The position numbers were made by a program, and so were the translations under genes. A DNA stretch of 64,000 nucleotides from Kribbella caucasensis (GTDB lineage: Bacteria > Actinomycetota > Actinomycetes > Propionibacteriales > Kribbellaceae), in assembly GCF_004361855.1 (NCBI RefSeq), contig NZ_SNWQ01000008.1:328479-392478 (forward strand), written 5' to 3'. The number at the start of each line of letters is the position of its first letter. Position 1 is the stretch's first letter. Under the pieces are notes generated by a model. The model did not search any database. It was not told the DNA's origin and saw nothing but the letters and a program-made list of their open reading frames with translations. Shown one piece after another: positions 34,319 to 43,052 of the stretch.

Positions 34319-36498
34319 GCCGCCTGCGTGTGCTCGACCTGACCGACGAGCTGGCACGTTACGCCGGCCGGCTGTTCGTCGGGATGGGCGCCGAAGTCAT
34401 CCGGATCGAGCGCGACCGGACGACCGCCCGTGCGGAGAGGCTGCACTGGCACTCAGGTCAGCGCGTACTGCACCTGCCCGACGACGCCGAGCTGGGCGTG
34501 GTGCTGGATCGCCTGCTGCCCGAGGCGGATGTCGTAGTCGAGTCGGGACCACTGGACCGGCTTCGCACACTGAAACTGCGCGGGCCCGACTGGCAACACG
34601 TGGCACATGTTGTCGTTACACCGTTCGGGACCTGGGGACCGTGCAAGACGTGGCCGGCCGACGATGTCGTGGCCACAGCGGCGGGCGGGATGGCGTGGCT
34701 CGGCGGTGCGCCCGGCGAGGCGCCGGAGCCGCCACCGCGTGCACAGGCAGGGCAGCTGGCCGGCACCCATGCCGCCATCGCCGCGATGCTCGCTCTGCTG
34801 GCCCGGCAACGGACCGGCGTCGGCCAGCTCGCCGAGATCTCGGTGCAGGAGGTGGTGGCCGCGACGCTCGAGACCGGCGCTATCTCGTGGATCCACGCCG
34901 GCACGATCCCGGGCCGGACCTCGGGGGTGTACGGGCATGTCGCGCATCGCGTCTTCGCGACCAAGGATGGCCACGTGGCCGGCGGCTACTCGGGACCGAA
35001 CCGGATGTGGGACGACCTGCTCGCCTGGATGGCCGACGAAGGTGAGGCCGCCGACCTGACCGAGGAGCGTTGGCAGGACGCCGCCTACCGCTGGCAGCAT
35101 CGGCCGTACGTCGACGAGGTCGTCGGGGCGTTCGTCGCTCGGCGTACCGCCGACGAGATCGCCACCGGCGCCCGGTCCAGGGGGTTGCCCTGGGCAACGG
35201 TCGCCGCACCGGACGACGTACTGAAGAACCCACAGCTGCTCGATCGTCAGTTCTTCCTCGACATCGACACCGCCGAGGGAGCGGTCCGGGACGTCGGCTT
35301 CCCGTTCCGGTCTCTCCAGTGTCCGGTGCGACTTCGCGAGCCGCAGGATGTCGACGCGACGGTCACCTGGCTGGAAGGTGTCCAGAGGCCTCGTCGTCGT
35401 ACGGCCCATAAGCGTGGAGCGGCGCTGGACGGCGTCCGGGTGCTCGACCTGACCTGGGTGCTCGCCGGACCGTATGCGACCAAGCTGCTGGCCGAGCACG
35501 GCGCGGACATCGTGAAGGTCGAGTCGATGCACCGGCAAGACCCGACGCGGTTCGCGCCCTCGATGCGGTTGCGGCCGGAGGCGACGTACGACGACAGCGG
35601 GTACTTCCTCAACTTCAACCGCAACAAGCGCAGCCTCGCACTGAACCTCCGCAAGCCCGAGGCCCAGGAGCTCCTACGGCAACTGGTCCCGTTCGTCGAT
35701 GTCGTGATCGAGAACTTCAGTCCGGGCGTCCTCGACCGCTGGGGTCTCGGCTACCAGCAGCTGCGGAAGCTCAATCCGAACGTCGTGCTCGTGTCGATGG
35801 CCGGCGTCGGGCAGACCGGTCCCTGGCGCCAGGCGGTGACGTTCGCGGACACCTTGGCCGCGATGTCCGGACTCACCTACGAAACCGGCCATCCGCCGCA
35901 GGGCCTGACGTTCGGCCTCGGTGACATGGTCGCCGCCAACGCCGCAACGCTGGCCACTTTGGATCTGCTCCACCAAGGCGTCGGCGGCCACGTCGACCTG
36001 TCCCAACTCGAAGCAATGGCAGCCCACCTCGGGCCTGCCGTGCTCGAAGCAAAACCGGCCCGGGTCGGCTCGCGCATCCTCCGGACCGCCGGCGACGACC
36101 GCTGGATCGCGATCGGCGCCGCGACCGACGACGCGCTGGCCACGGCACTCGGCACCACAGCGTCCGAGCTCACGGACGTCATCGGTGAGCAGGACGCAGA
36201 CGCTCTCGCCGACCGCCTACAATCACTCGGCTTCCCCGCCTACCCCGTACGCGACGGCCGTGACCTGGTCGACCACGACCCTCAACTCGCCGCCGGCGGC
36301 TTCTACCAGCAGCTGGATCATCCACTCGCGGGCCCGGTGGCACACGAGGGCGTCGTGGCGCACCTCCACGGAACCCCCGGCGGCCTCTGGCAACCCGCTC
36401 CGCTCCTCGGCCAGCACACCGACGAGCTCCTGACCGAACTGCTCGGCCTCACCCCCGAACGCCTCGGCAACCTCCACGACGAAGGAGTCCTGGAATGA
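34315..36498 (+). CDS. double-domain CaiB/BaiF family III CoA-transferase
   Basis: 727 aa with two CoA-transferase III units. The N-terminal half (residues 1-350; MSRLRVLDLTDELARYAGRL) is the more divergent. The C-terminal half (about 365-727) starts with the canonical GVRVLDLTWVLAGPYATKLL and continues with NFNRNKRSLALNLRKPEA. Tandem forms of this family exist, so it is not an artefact. It moves CoA between acids, avoiding ATP use. Start overlaps the synthetase stop by 4 bp. Confidence 0.92.
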   Translation: MSRLRVLDLTDELARYAGRLFVGMGAEVIRIERDRTTARAERLHWHSGQRVLHLPDDAELGVVLDRLLPEADVVVESGPLDRLRTLKLRGPDWQHVAHVVVTPFGTWGPCKTWPADDVVATAAGGMAWLGGAPGEAPEPPPRAQAGQLAGTHAAIAAMLALLARQRTGVGQLAEISVQEVVAATLETGAISWIHAGTIPGRTSGVYGHVAHRVFATKDGHVAGGYSGPNRMWDDLLAWMADEGEAADLTEERWQDAAYRWQHRPYVDEVVGAFVARRTADEIATGARSRGLPWATVAAPDDVLKNPQLLDRQFFLDIDTAEGAVRDVGFPFRSLQCPVRLREPQDVDATVTWLEGVQRPRRRTAHKRGAALDGVRVLDLTWVLAGPYATKLLAEHGADIVKVESMHRQDPTRFAPSMRLRPEATYDDSGYFLNFNRNKRSLALNLRKPEAQELLRQLVPFVDVVIENFSPGVLDRWGLGYQQLRKLNPNVVLVSMAGVGQTGPWRQAVTFADTLAAMSGLTYETGHPPQGLTFGLGDMVAANAATLATLDLLHQGVGGHVDLSQLEAMAAHLGPAVLEAKPARVGSRILRTAGDDRWIAIGAATDDALATALGTTASELTDVIGEQDADALADRLQSLGFPAYPVRDGRDLVDHDPQLAAGGFYQQLDHPLAGPVAHEGVVAHLHGTPGGLWQPAPLLGQHTDELLTELLGLTPERLGNLHDEGVLE

Positions 36499-37262
36499 AG
36501 GACGGCTTCCAGATCCGGTACGACGGTCCGGTCGCGACACTGGCCATCGACAACGGACCGGTGAATACCGTGGATCCCGGTCTGATCGAGCGGCTGATCG
36601 ACGGCCTGCCCGCGCTGACCGACGATCCCGACGTCCGGTGCATCGTCGTCCGCGGCAAGCACAAGGTCTTCGTCGGTGGCGCCGACATCACGGTGATGCG
36701 CCGCCTGGAGCCGGCGACGTACAAGGCCATGCGACGCTGGGTCGAGGTCCAACGAGCTCTCGAACTCGCCCCGAAGCCGGTGATCGCGGCGCTCAACGGT
36801 CACGCGCTCGGCGGTGGCGCGGAGCTGGCGCTGGCGTGCGACCTGCGCATCCTGCACGCACGCGCGACGTTCGGCTTCCCCGAGACGCGGCTGGGCATCT
36901 TCCCCGGCGCGGGCGGTTCGCAGCGCCTGCCGAGGCTCATCGGCCCGCACCGGGCCAAGCGGCTCATCATCGACGGCACCCGGCTGACCGCGCAGGAAGC
37001 CCTGGCGGAAGGCCTGGTCGACATCGTGGCGGGTGACGACTTCGACGCGGTGGTCGACCGCGAGGCGGCCCGCCTCGCGGCATTGCCGACGGCAACGATC
37101 GCTCTGGTCAAGCAGGTGGTCGACCGTGGCTGGGGACTGCCGATCGAGGAGGCGATGGCGGTCGAGGAGGAGTTCGTGCTGCGCAACCTCGAGCTCGAGG
37201 ATGCCGCCGAAGGGCTGCAGGCGTTCCTCGACAAGCGGCCGCCGTCGTTCAGTGGCCGCTAG
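36495..37262 (+). CDS. enoyl-CoA hydratase/isomerase
   Basis: 255 aa crotonase-fold protein. The oxyanion-hole and first catalytic Glu motif is NGHALGGGAELALACD, and the second catalytic Glu is in ETRLGIFPGAGGSQRLPRL, both intact as in true hydratases. It hydrates an enoyl-CoA, the second step of side-chain shortening. It overlaps the CoA-transferase stop by 4 bp and ends 3 bp before the convergent IclR gene. Confidence 0.92.
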   Translation: MKDGFQIRYDGPVATLAIDNGPVNTVDPGLIERLIDGLPALTDDPDVRCIVVRGKHKVFVGGADITVMRRLEPATYKAMRRWVEVQRALELAPKPVIAALNGHALGGGAELALACDLRILHARATFGFPETRLGIFPGAGGSQRLPRLIGPHRAKRLIIDGTRLTAQEALAEGLVDIVAGDDFDAVVDREAARLAALPTATIALVKQVVDRGWGLPIEEAMAVEEEFVLRNLELEDAAEGLQAFLDKRPPSFSGR

Positions 37263-37265
37263 GCC

Positions 37266-38063
37266 CTAGTTGATCTGCTGGGTGGCCGCGACCTTGCGCA
37301 TCACCTCGGTGAGCGCGGCGGCGTACCTGGCGGTGTCGGCGCGGAAGGTCGGCGCGGTGATGGAGAGTGCCCCGAGCAACAGTTCGCTGCTGCCGAAGAT
37401 CGGCACCGCGACCGAGCAGTAGCCGATCGCCGTTTCCTCCAACTCGATCGCGTGCCCGACGCTGCGCACCTTACGGATCTGCTCCCGCAGCATCCCCGGC
37501 AGCGAGACCGTCGACGGCGTCAGCCGCTCCAGCGGCCGGGCGAGCACCTCCTCCAGCAACGTCGGCGCGGAGTAGGCCAGCAGAACCTTGCCGGTCGCCG
37601 TGCAGTGCAGCGGCATCCGGCCGGCGATCCGCGACGGTTTGGCCGCCTGCGGGTTGGGGCTGATCTTCTCCAGGTACAGAACCTCGAGGCCGTCACGAAC
37701 AGCCAGGTGGACGGTCTCTTTGGTGGCGTGATGCAGGCTCTCCATATACGGCCGCACGGTGTCGCGCAGCACCCGGAACCGCGGTACCCGCGAGCCGAGC
37801 TCGAAGGCCCGCATCCCCAACCGGTATTCGGCACCCGACCGCTCCAGCATGCCCCACTCCAGCAGCTCCTGGGCCAGCCGGTGGACGGACGCCTTCGAGA
37901 TGCCGGTACGGCGGGACAACTCCGACAACGACACGTCGGTGTCGTCGAGCTGGAACGCCTCGAGAATCAGCCGGGTCTTGCCCAGCACACTGTTCGCCCC
38001 GTCACCGAGACCTTCGCCGTACCGCCGCGGACTCACCTCTTCCACAAACAGAACAGTACGCAC
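37266..38063 (-). CDS. IclR-family regulator (tandem copy A)
   Basis: 265 aa: HTH (VSLSELSRRTGISKASVHRL, about residues 40-60) and IclR effector domain with GRMPLHCTATGKVLLAYS and the C-terminal GYCSVAVPIFGSSE motif. It is about 80-85 percent identical, by eye, to the gene just upstream, which points to a recent tandem duplication. It is last in the long leftward Rieske operon and convergent with the hydratase gene. Such proteins sense aromatic acids or their CoA esters. Confidence 0.93.
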   Translation of the reverse strand: MRTVLFVEEVSPRRYGEGLGDGANSVLGKTRLILEAFQLDDTDVSLSELSRRTGISKASVHRLAQELLEWGMLERSGAEYRLGMRAFELGSRVPRFRVLRDTVRPYMESLHHATKETVHLAVRDGLEVLYLEKISPNPQAAKPSRIAGRMPLHCTATGKVLLAYSAPTLLEEVLARPLERLTPSTVSLPGMLREQIRKVRSVGHAIELEETAIGYCSVAVPIFGSSELLLGALSITAPTFRADTARYAAALTEVMRKVAATQQIN

Positions 38064-38067
38064 GGGC

Positions 38068-38847
38068 TCAGTTGATCTGGTGCGTCAACGCGACCTTCCG
38101 GCTCACGGCGGTCAGCGCGGCGGCGTACCCGGTGCAGTCCGCGCGGAAGGTCGGCGCGGTGATCGACAGGGCGCCGAGCAGCAGGCCGCTGCTCCCGAAC
38201 AGCGGCACGGCGACGGAGCAGTACCCGATGACCGTCTCCTCCAACTCCACCGCGTGACCGGCCGTGCGGATCTTGCGCACCTGCTCCCGCAACGCCCCCG
38301 GCATGATCACAGTGGACGGTGTAAGGCGTTCGAGCGGCCGGGCGAGTACGTCGTCGAGCAGCGTGGGCGGCGAGTACGCGAGCAGGATCTTGCCGGTCGC
38401 GGTGCAGTGCAGCGGCATCCGCCCGGCGATTCGGGACGGTCGCGCGGCCTGCGGACCGCCGGCGATCTTCTCCAGGTACAGCACCTCCAGGCCGTCCAGC
38501 ACGCCCAGGTGGACGGCCTCTTTCACCGCGTGATGCAAGTTCTCCATGTATCGCCGGACCTCGTCGCGCAGCACCCGGAATCGCGGCACCCGCGAACCCA
38601 GCTCGAACGCCCGCATCCCGAGCCGGTACTCCGCACCAGACCGCTCCAGCATGCCCCACTCCAACAGCTCCTGGGCCAGCCGGTGCACGGACGCCTTCGA
38701 GATGCCGGTACGACGGGACAACTCCGACAGCGACAGGTCGAGTTCGTCGATCTGGAACGCCTCGAGGATCAGCCGGGCCTTTCCCAGCACACTGTTCGCC
38801 CCGGCGCCCAGGCCCTCGCCGTACGGTCGTGCCCGCGGAACGTCCAT
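38068..38847 (-). CDS. IclR-family regulator (tandem copy B)
   Basis: 259 aa. Same architecture as copy A: HTH LSLSELSRRTGISKASVHRL and effector core GRMPLHCTATGKILLAYS. Helix-turn-helix residues are identical in the two copies, so they should bind the same operator, while changes cluster in the effector pocket region (for example AVLDGLEVL versus the AVRDGLEVL neighbourhood). It lies 4 bp from copy A and 1 bp from the M20-like gene, so is co-transcribed with the ring-cleavage genes. It is a candidate binder of the repeated 17-bp element. Confidence 0.93.
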   Translation of the reverse strand: MDVPRARPYGEGLGAGANSVLGKARLILEAFQIDELDLSLSELSRRTGISKASVHRLAQELLEWGMLERSGAEYRLGMRAFELGSRVPRFRVLRDEVRRYMENLHHAVKEAVHLGVLDGLEVLYLEKIAGGPQAARPSRIAGRMPLHCTATGKILLAYSPPTLLDDVLARPLERLTPSTVIMPGALREQVRKIRTAGHAVELEETVIGYCSVAVPLFGSSGLLLGALSITAPTFRADCTGYAAALTAVSRKVALTHQIN

Positions 38848-38848
38848 C

Positions 38849-40123
38849 TCACAACCCTTCGACCAGCAGTACGGTCCGGACGAGAATCTCGACCAATCGC
38901 CGCATCTCCCGCAGATCGGCCAGGTTCATCCCCGCGGTGAAGTCCGGCGGCTCCCCGGTCGGCGTCGCCGGCACCTTCGGCATCCCGACTCGCGCGGTCG
39001 GAACCCCGCGCATGCGCAGGATGTTGGCGTCGGTAGCGCCGCTGTTGGCCAAGATCGGCACGTGCCGCTCCCCCGCGACGGCCTCCCAGGCTGCCACGGC
39101 CGCCCGCACGATCGGCTCACCAGGCGACGTGTGCGAGGCGGGGACGGCGGCGACCTGTTCGACCCGGAGTTCAGCGCCCAGTTTCGCTCCGAGGCGCTCG
39201 ACCTCGGCCCGTACTTCACGGGTGACACCGGCCGGTGTCTGCGCCGTCGTGATACGTAGATCGAGCCGCAGCCGGACCAGCGCCGGACTCGACGCGGCGA
39301 GACGTTCCGAGCCGCCGTTGATCGACGACACGATCCCCTGCGGGCGCATCGTGCCGTGCTCATGGCGTACGGCGTACTCCTCCAGCCAGTCCTCGAGGTG
39401 CCCGGCCACCTCGCCCGCGAGTGCGACCGCGTTGCGGTACGGCAGTCGGTGCCGGCTCCCGGCGTAGGTGTGGATCCCCGGCACCAGTACGTCGAGCCAG
39501 ACCAGCCCGACCTCCTCGTGCGACACGTTCCATCCCGGCTTGGCGATGACCCCGTAGTCGGTGGTGAACCCGCGTTCGAGCAGGAAGCCGGCGCCGACCC
39601 CATGGCCGGTGTTCTGTCGTCCACCCTCGATGGCGAAGCTCGGCATACCGCCCGCGCCGAACCCACCGATCACGTCTCCGGGGAGCTCGATCCCATCCGC
39701 CGCCAGCGCCTCCATCGCCACGATGACGCACGCCGCGTGCCCCTTCGGGTTCCCGGCGCCGAGACCCTGCACGAGGTCGCCGTGCAGGGTCGCCCGCGGC
39801 AGCATGTCGGGCCGCATCGCGAGGGTTGCCGACGGTACGTCGTACGCCGGATCGCCGGTGGTGAACGTGTCGAGCGGCGCATAGAGCAAGGTGGACGGAC
39901 CATCGCCACCGGCCAGTGTGCCGACCGCATTGGCCTGCCGGTCGTCGAGCGGCTGCAGTCGGGCGGTCACACCGTTGGCGATCAGGTGGTCGACAATCCA
40001 CTCGGCGACGCGGGCCTCCGCGCCGGTCGGGCTGGGGATGTCGACGACTCCGCAGATCGCCGTCGCCAGGCGGTCGCGGGTGACGTACTCCATCACTCGC
40101 CCAACCGCCTGCTCGGTCGTCAT
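38849..40123 (-). CDS. M20-fold protein lacking normal metal ligands
   Basis: 424 aa from ATG 40123. The overall layout is that of ArgE/DapE-type peptidases (VVDIPSPTGAEARVAEWIVD, a lid domain, C-terminal GATDANILRMRGVPTARVG). But the usual His-x-Asp site reads YAPLDTF (Pro for His), the second site reads GLGAGNPKGHAA (Asn for bridging Asp), the catalytic Glu pair is replaced by GFGAGGMPS, and the final His motif reads TAGMNLADLRE. It is therefore unlikely to be a standard zinc peptidase. It is encoded 2 bp from the MDR gene in the Rieske operon. A changed enzyme activity or binding role for a pathway intermediate is inferred. Confidence 0.82.
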   Translation of the reverse strand: MTTEQAVGRVMEYVTRDRLATAICGVVDIPSPTGAEARVAEWIVDHLIANGVTARLQPLDDRQANAVGTLAGGDGPSTLLYAPLDTFTTGDPAYDVPSATLAMRPDMLPRATLHGDLVQGLGAGNPKGHAACVIVAMEALAADGIELPGDVIGGFGAGGMPSFAIEGGRQNTGHGVGAGFLLERGFTTDYGVIAKPGWNVSHEEVGLVWLDVLVPGIHTYAGSRHRLPYRNAVALAGEVAGHLEDWLEEYAVRHEHGTMRPQGIVSSINGGSERLAASSPALVRLRLDLRITTAQTPAGVTREVRAEVERLGAKLGAELRVEQVAAVPASHTSPGEPIVRAAVAAWEAVAGERHVPILANSGATDANILRMRGVPTARVGMPKVPATPTGEPPDFTAGMNLADLREMRRLVEILVRTVLLVEGL

Positions 40124-40125
40124 TG

Positions 40126-41085
40126 TCAGCTCCCCGGCAGGATCACGGCGCGGCCGCGCAGGCCGCCGGTCGCCAGCAGGTGCAATGCCTTCGGAGCGTC
40201 GTCCATCGCGAACGACTGGACCTCCAGCGTCAGCTCCCCCTTTGCGAGCAGTTCGGCGAGCAGCGGTGCGTACTCGCGAGCCGCCGCCTCGCGACGGATC
40301 ATGTTGACCGGCAGCAGCGCCACATCGTCGAGCAACCAGGACGGCACATCGAGACCGAGCTCCTTGCCCGCCACATACCCGACGACGACCGCGCGCCCGC
40401 CGGGCCGCACCCAGCGCGCCCGCTGAGCCACCGCCTGACCTCCGAGTGTGTCGACCAGCAGGGTTGCCGGCCGCTCCTTCAGCAGCTCGGCAGCACGCTC
40501 GTCGTCGCCGATCAGAACAGGTTCCACACCGGCAGGCAGCAGATCGACCTGTGTCGGGTCGACCACGCCGACCACTACGCATCCGGCGCGCACCGCGAGC
40601 TGTGCGACCACCGAACCGACGGCACCCGCGGCTCCCGCTACCACCACGACCTCGTCCTCGACACCGGGCCAGGCCCCAAGACGCCCGATGTCGTGCAGAG
40701 CGACGTACGCCGTCGTCGTCGGGACGAAGTACGTCGCGCCGACCTCGGGCGACAGCTCGGCCGGCAACGGGGACGCGGCCTTGCGGGTCGCGACGAACCC
40801 CGCCCACGTGCCGTCGCGGAGCAGGCCGAGTCCGCCGCCTCGCAGGACCACCCGCGTGCCCGGCTCGTGGACGTCGGACGAGACGACGATGCCGCAGCCC
40901 TCGACCCCGCCGACATAGGGGAGCTGCGGTTTGAAGTCGAACGTCCCGCTCGCCACTGTGAGGTCCAGGTGCGACACGGCGGCCGCCTCGACCCGGACGA
41001 GCGTCTCGCCTTCCTTCACGAGCGGCGCCGGCACCTCCTCGACCACCGGATCGGCGCCCCACTCGTGAAAACGAATCGCACGCAT
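40126..41085 (-). CDS. MDR-superfamily oxidoreductase (quinone reductase-like)
   Basis: 319 aa from ATG 41085, which shares one base with the upstream stop. N-terminal GroES-like domain (MRAIRFHEWGADPVVEEVPA, then PYVGGVEGCGIVV) and Rossmann domain with GAAGAVGSVVAQLAVRAG. The Cys/His set for catalytic and structural zinc is missing, so it is an NADPH-dependent enone or quinone reductase type. It may reduce a quinone or unsaturated intermediate of the aromatic route. Confidence 0.88.
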   Translation of the reverse strand: MRAIRFHEWGADPVVEEVPAPLVKEGETLVRVEAAAVSHLDLTVASGTFDFKPQLPYVGGVEGCGIVVSSDVHEPGTRVVLRGGGLGLLRDGTWAGFVATRKAASPLPAELSPEVGATYFVPTTTAYVALHDIGRLGAWPGVEDEVVVVAGAAGAVGSVVAQLAVRAGCVVVGVVDPTQVDLLPAGVEPVLIGDDERAAELLKERPATLLVDTLGGQAVAQRARWVRPGGRAVVVGYVAGKELGLDVPSWLLDDVALLPVNMIRREAAAREYAPLLAELLAKGELTLEVQSFAMDDAPKALHLLATGGLRGRAVILPGS

Positions 41086-41951
41086 CACGGCGCCGGGTGC
41101 TTCGCGAGGAACTCGAGGCTGAGCTCGTTGTACCGGGCGGCCTGCTCGTGCTGCGGCCAGTGCCCGCACTCGTCGAAGAGCACCAGCTCCGAACCGGCGA
41201 TGGCCTCGTGCATGGCATTCGCCTCCGGGACCTCGCCGAACGGGTTGTTCCGACCCCACACCACCAGCGTCGGCACGGTGATCTGGGCCAGGTGCTCGGG
41301 ACGTAGCACGTTGCGCAGCCGGACCTCCATGTTCTGCAGGCAGAGCAGGTTGTCGATGTTCTCGACGAAGTCGGGCTGGTGGTAGATCGCGTGCCGTACG
41401 GCGACGAGCTCCTCGGTCGCGTCCACCGGATCCGCCATCAGCAACCGCATCCTGGCCCGGGTCAGCTCAACGTCGTCACGCGAGACGGCCTCGCGGGTGC
41501 TGGTCCGGATCCGTTCCATCACCTGTGGGTTGGCCACGGTCCCGCCGGCGCACAGCAACTGCAGCGACGCGATCCGGTCCGGTACGTCGATCGCCGTACG
41601 GGCACCGACCCAGCCGCCGAGGGACTCACCGACGATGTGCGCGGATTCGATGCCGACGGCATCCATGTAGGCAAGCAGGTGATCCCGGTAGCGCGGGATC
41701 TCGTACGGGTAGTCGGGCTTGCCGGTGTAGCCGTGGCCGAGCATGTCGATCGCGTGGCAGGCGTACCGGTCGGCGTGCGCGCCGAGGTTGCGAGTGAACG
41801 CCTCCAGGTGACCGCTGGTGCCGTGCAGGAAGATCACCGGTTCACCGGACCCGGCCTGCAGCGACCGGGTCGGGACGCCGCCGGCGTCCACCGTGGTGAT
41901 ACGGAACTCCGTGCCGGTCAGCTCGGTCCAGATGGTTTCGGCCAGCGTCAT
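41085..41951 (-). CDS. alpha/beta hydrolase, meta-cleavage product hydrolase-like
   Basis: 288 aa from ATG 41951 (MTLAETIWTELTGTEFRITT). Catalytic set: Ser in VGESLGGWVGA, Asp in WGRNNPFGEV, His in DECGHWPQHEQ. The sequence resembles BphD/MhpC/HsaD-type C-C hydrolases (IDMLGHGYTGKPDYPYEI), which cleave ring-fission products. The start is unusual: four ribosome-site/ATG units lie in tandem upstream (ATGs at 42020, 41998, 41975, 41951), three of them in frame, so longer proteins of 296 or 311 aa are also possible. Confidence 0.88.
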   Translation of the reverse strand: MTLAETIWTELTGTEFRITTVDAGGVPTRSLQAGSGEPVIFLHGTSGHLEAFTRNLGAHADRYACHAIDMLGHGYTGKPDYPYEIPRYRDHLLAYMDAVGIESAHIVGESLGGWVGARTAIDVPDRIASLQLLCAGGTVANPQVMERIRTSTREAVSRDDVELTRARMRLLMADPVDATEELVAVRHAIYHQPDFVENIDNLLCLQNMEVRLRNVLRPEHLAQITVPTLVVWGRNNPFGEVPEANAMHEAIAGSELVLFDECGHWPQHEQAARYNELSLEFLAKHPAP

Positions 41952-42033
41952 ATCGGTTTCCTCCAACAGAGTCATTTCGATTCCTCCGACAGCGTCATTC
42001 GGTTCCTCCGGCAGCGTCATTCGATTCCTCCGG
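41949..42033 (-). repeat. four tandem ribosome-site plus start-codon units
   Basis: On the minus strand, GGAGGAA-N3-5-ATGAC(G/T)CTG is repeated four times in succession with unit lengths of about 22-24 bp. The ATGs are at 42020, 41998, 41975 and 41951. Each Shine-Dalgarno is near perfect and well spaced. ATGs 42020, 41975 and 41951 are in the hydrolase frame; 41998 is not. This looks like slipped duplication of a translation start region. Confidence 0.85.
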
Positions 42034-42041
42034 AATGGGGG

Positions 42042-42164
42042 TCAGCGGTGCTGGTTGATCCGGTGGATCTGTGTGTTGCTCCGGGCAAGCAGTTTGCGCA
42101 GTACGACGACGAGCGCCGACAGTGCTAGTAGGAGCGGGGCGAGGACGACGAGGATCTTCTTCAT
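42042..42164 (-). CDS. small single-pass membrane protein
   Basis: 40 aa: MKKILVVLAPLLLALSALVV then VLRKLLARSNTQ..., one strong hydrophobic helix (residues 4-22) with a basic C-terminal tail. An AGGAGAACC ribosome site lies just before ATG 42164 and overlaps the end of the upstream hydrolase gene (stop at 42177), so translation is likely coupled. No family is recognised. Its place in the middle of the ring-cleavage operon suggests an accessory membrane anchor or transport partner, but this is open. Confidence 0.65.
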   Translation of the reverse strand: MKKILVVLAPLLLALSALVVVLRKLLARSNTQIHRINQHR

Positions 42165-42176
42165 GGTTCTCCTGGA

Positions 42177-43052
42177 TCACGGATGGCCGACGGAGCGCAG
42201 GAAGCCGTCGACCACGGCGTGGTAGGCGGCCGGTCGTTCCTCCTGCAGGTGGTGTGACACGTGGTCCATCACGTGGAGGTTTCCGCGCTTGACCATCCGC
42301 GCCAGCATCAACGGATAGTCGGGCGTGAGGAACGCGTCCTCACGTCCCCAGACGAAGAGCGCCGGCGCCTTGATCAGGCCGAGCTCGCCGGTCAGGTCCT
42401 GCCAGTCGCCGCGGGGCGAGTCCGACATCGCGGCCAGCTCCCGCTCGCCCGGGTCGAGACTCTGCTGGTAGCGCAGGTCGACGGTCTCCTCGGGCAGGCG
42501 GTCGGAGTCGTACCACTCCAGGCGGGTGATGAGGGCGCGCATCTTGTCCCGGGTCGGTCCTTCGCCGCCGTAGTACACGTCGCGCGCGGCACGGCCGCGG
42601 TGACCGCGTTCGGGCAGCGGCGCGAGTGGCCCGTAGAAGACGGGCATGCTGCCGGTCATGACCAGCGAACGGACGCGTTCCGGGTACTTCGCGGCCAGGC
42701 AGAGCGCGATGGTGCCGCCCCAGGAGTTGCAGATGAAGTCGGCCTGCTCGACACCGAGTGTGTCCATCAACTCGACCGTCTTCGCGGCGTGGAAGTCCCA
42801 CATCGGTCCGGTGATCAGGCACTTGTCCGACTTGCCGTATTGCAGGATGTCGACGATCAGGCAGTGGCGGTCGGTGGCGAAGTACGGCGCCACCGGGCCG
42901 AAGTCACTCCAGCCGGTGCAGCCGGGACCGCCGCCGTGCAAGAAGATCGTGTCGGGGCCTTCGCCCAGTTCGTGGAAGTGGTACTTGACGTCGCCGGCCG
43001 CGGCGAAACGGCTCTCCGGTGCCGGTCCAGCTGCCGGTGATCGGGTGCTCAT
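42177..43052 (-). CDS. alpha/beta hydrolase, MhpC/BphD-like C-C hydrolase
   Basis: 291 aa from ATG 43052, which overlaps the dioxygenase stop by 4 bp (the ORF continues upstream without similarity). Oxyanion region FLHGGGPGCTGWSDFGPVAP, nucleophile Ser in CNSWGGTIALC, Asp in WGREDAFL, His in DHVSHHLQEERP. The GGGPG(C/A)xxWSNF-like block is the hallmark of meta-cleavage product hydrolases. Directly after the extradiol dioxygenase, it should cleave its ring-fission product to a 2-hydroxypentadienoate and an acid. Confidence 0.9.
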   Translation of the reverse strand: MSTRSPAAGPAPESRFAAAGDVKYHFHELGEGPDTIFLHGGGPGCTGWSDFGPVAPYFATDRHCLIVDILQYGKSDKCLITGPMWDFHAAKTVELMDTLGVEQADFICNSWGGTIALCLAAKYPERVRSLVMTGSMPVFYGPLAPLPERGHRGRAARDVYYGGEGPTRDKMRALITRLEWYDSDRLPEETVDLRYQQSLDPGERELAAMSDSPRGDWQDLTGELGLIKAPALFVWGREDAFLTPDYPLMLARMVKRGNLHVMDHVSHHLQEERPAAYHAVVDGFLRSVGHP

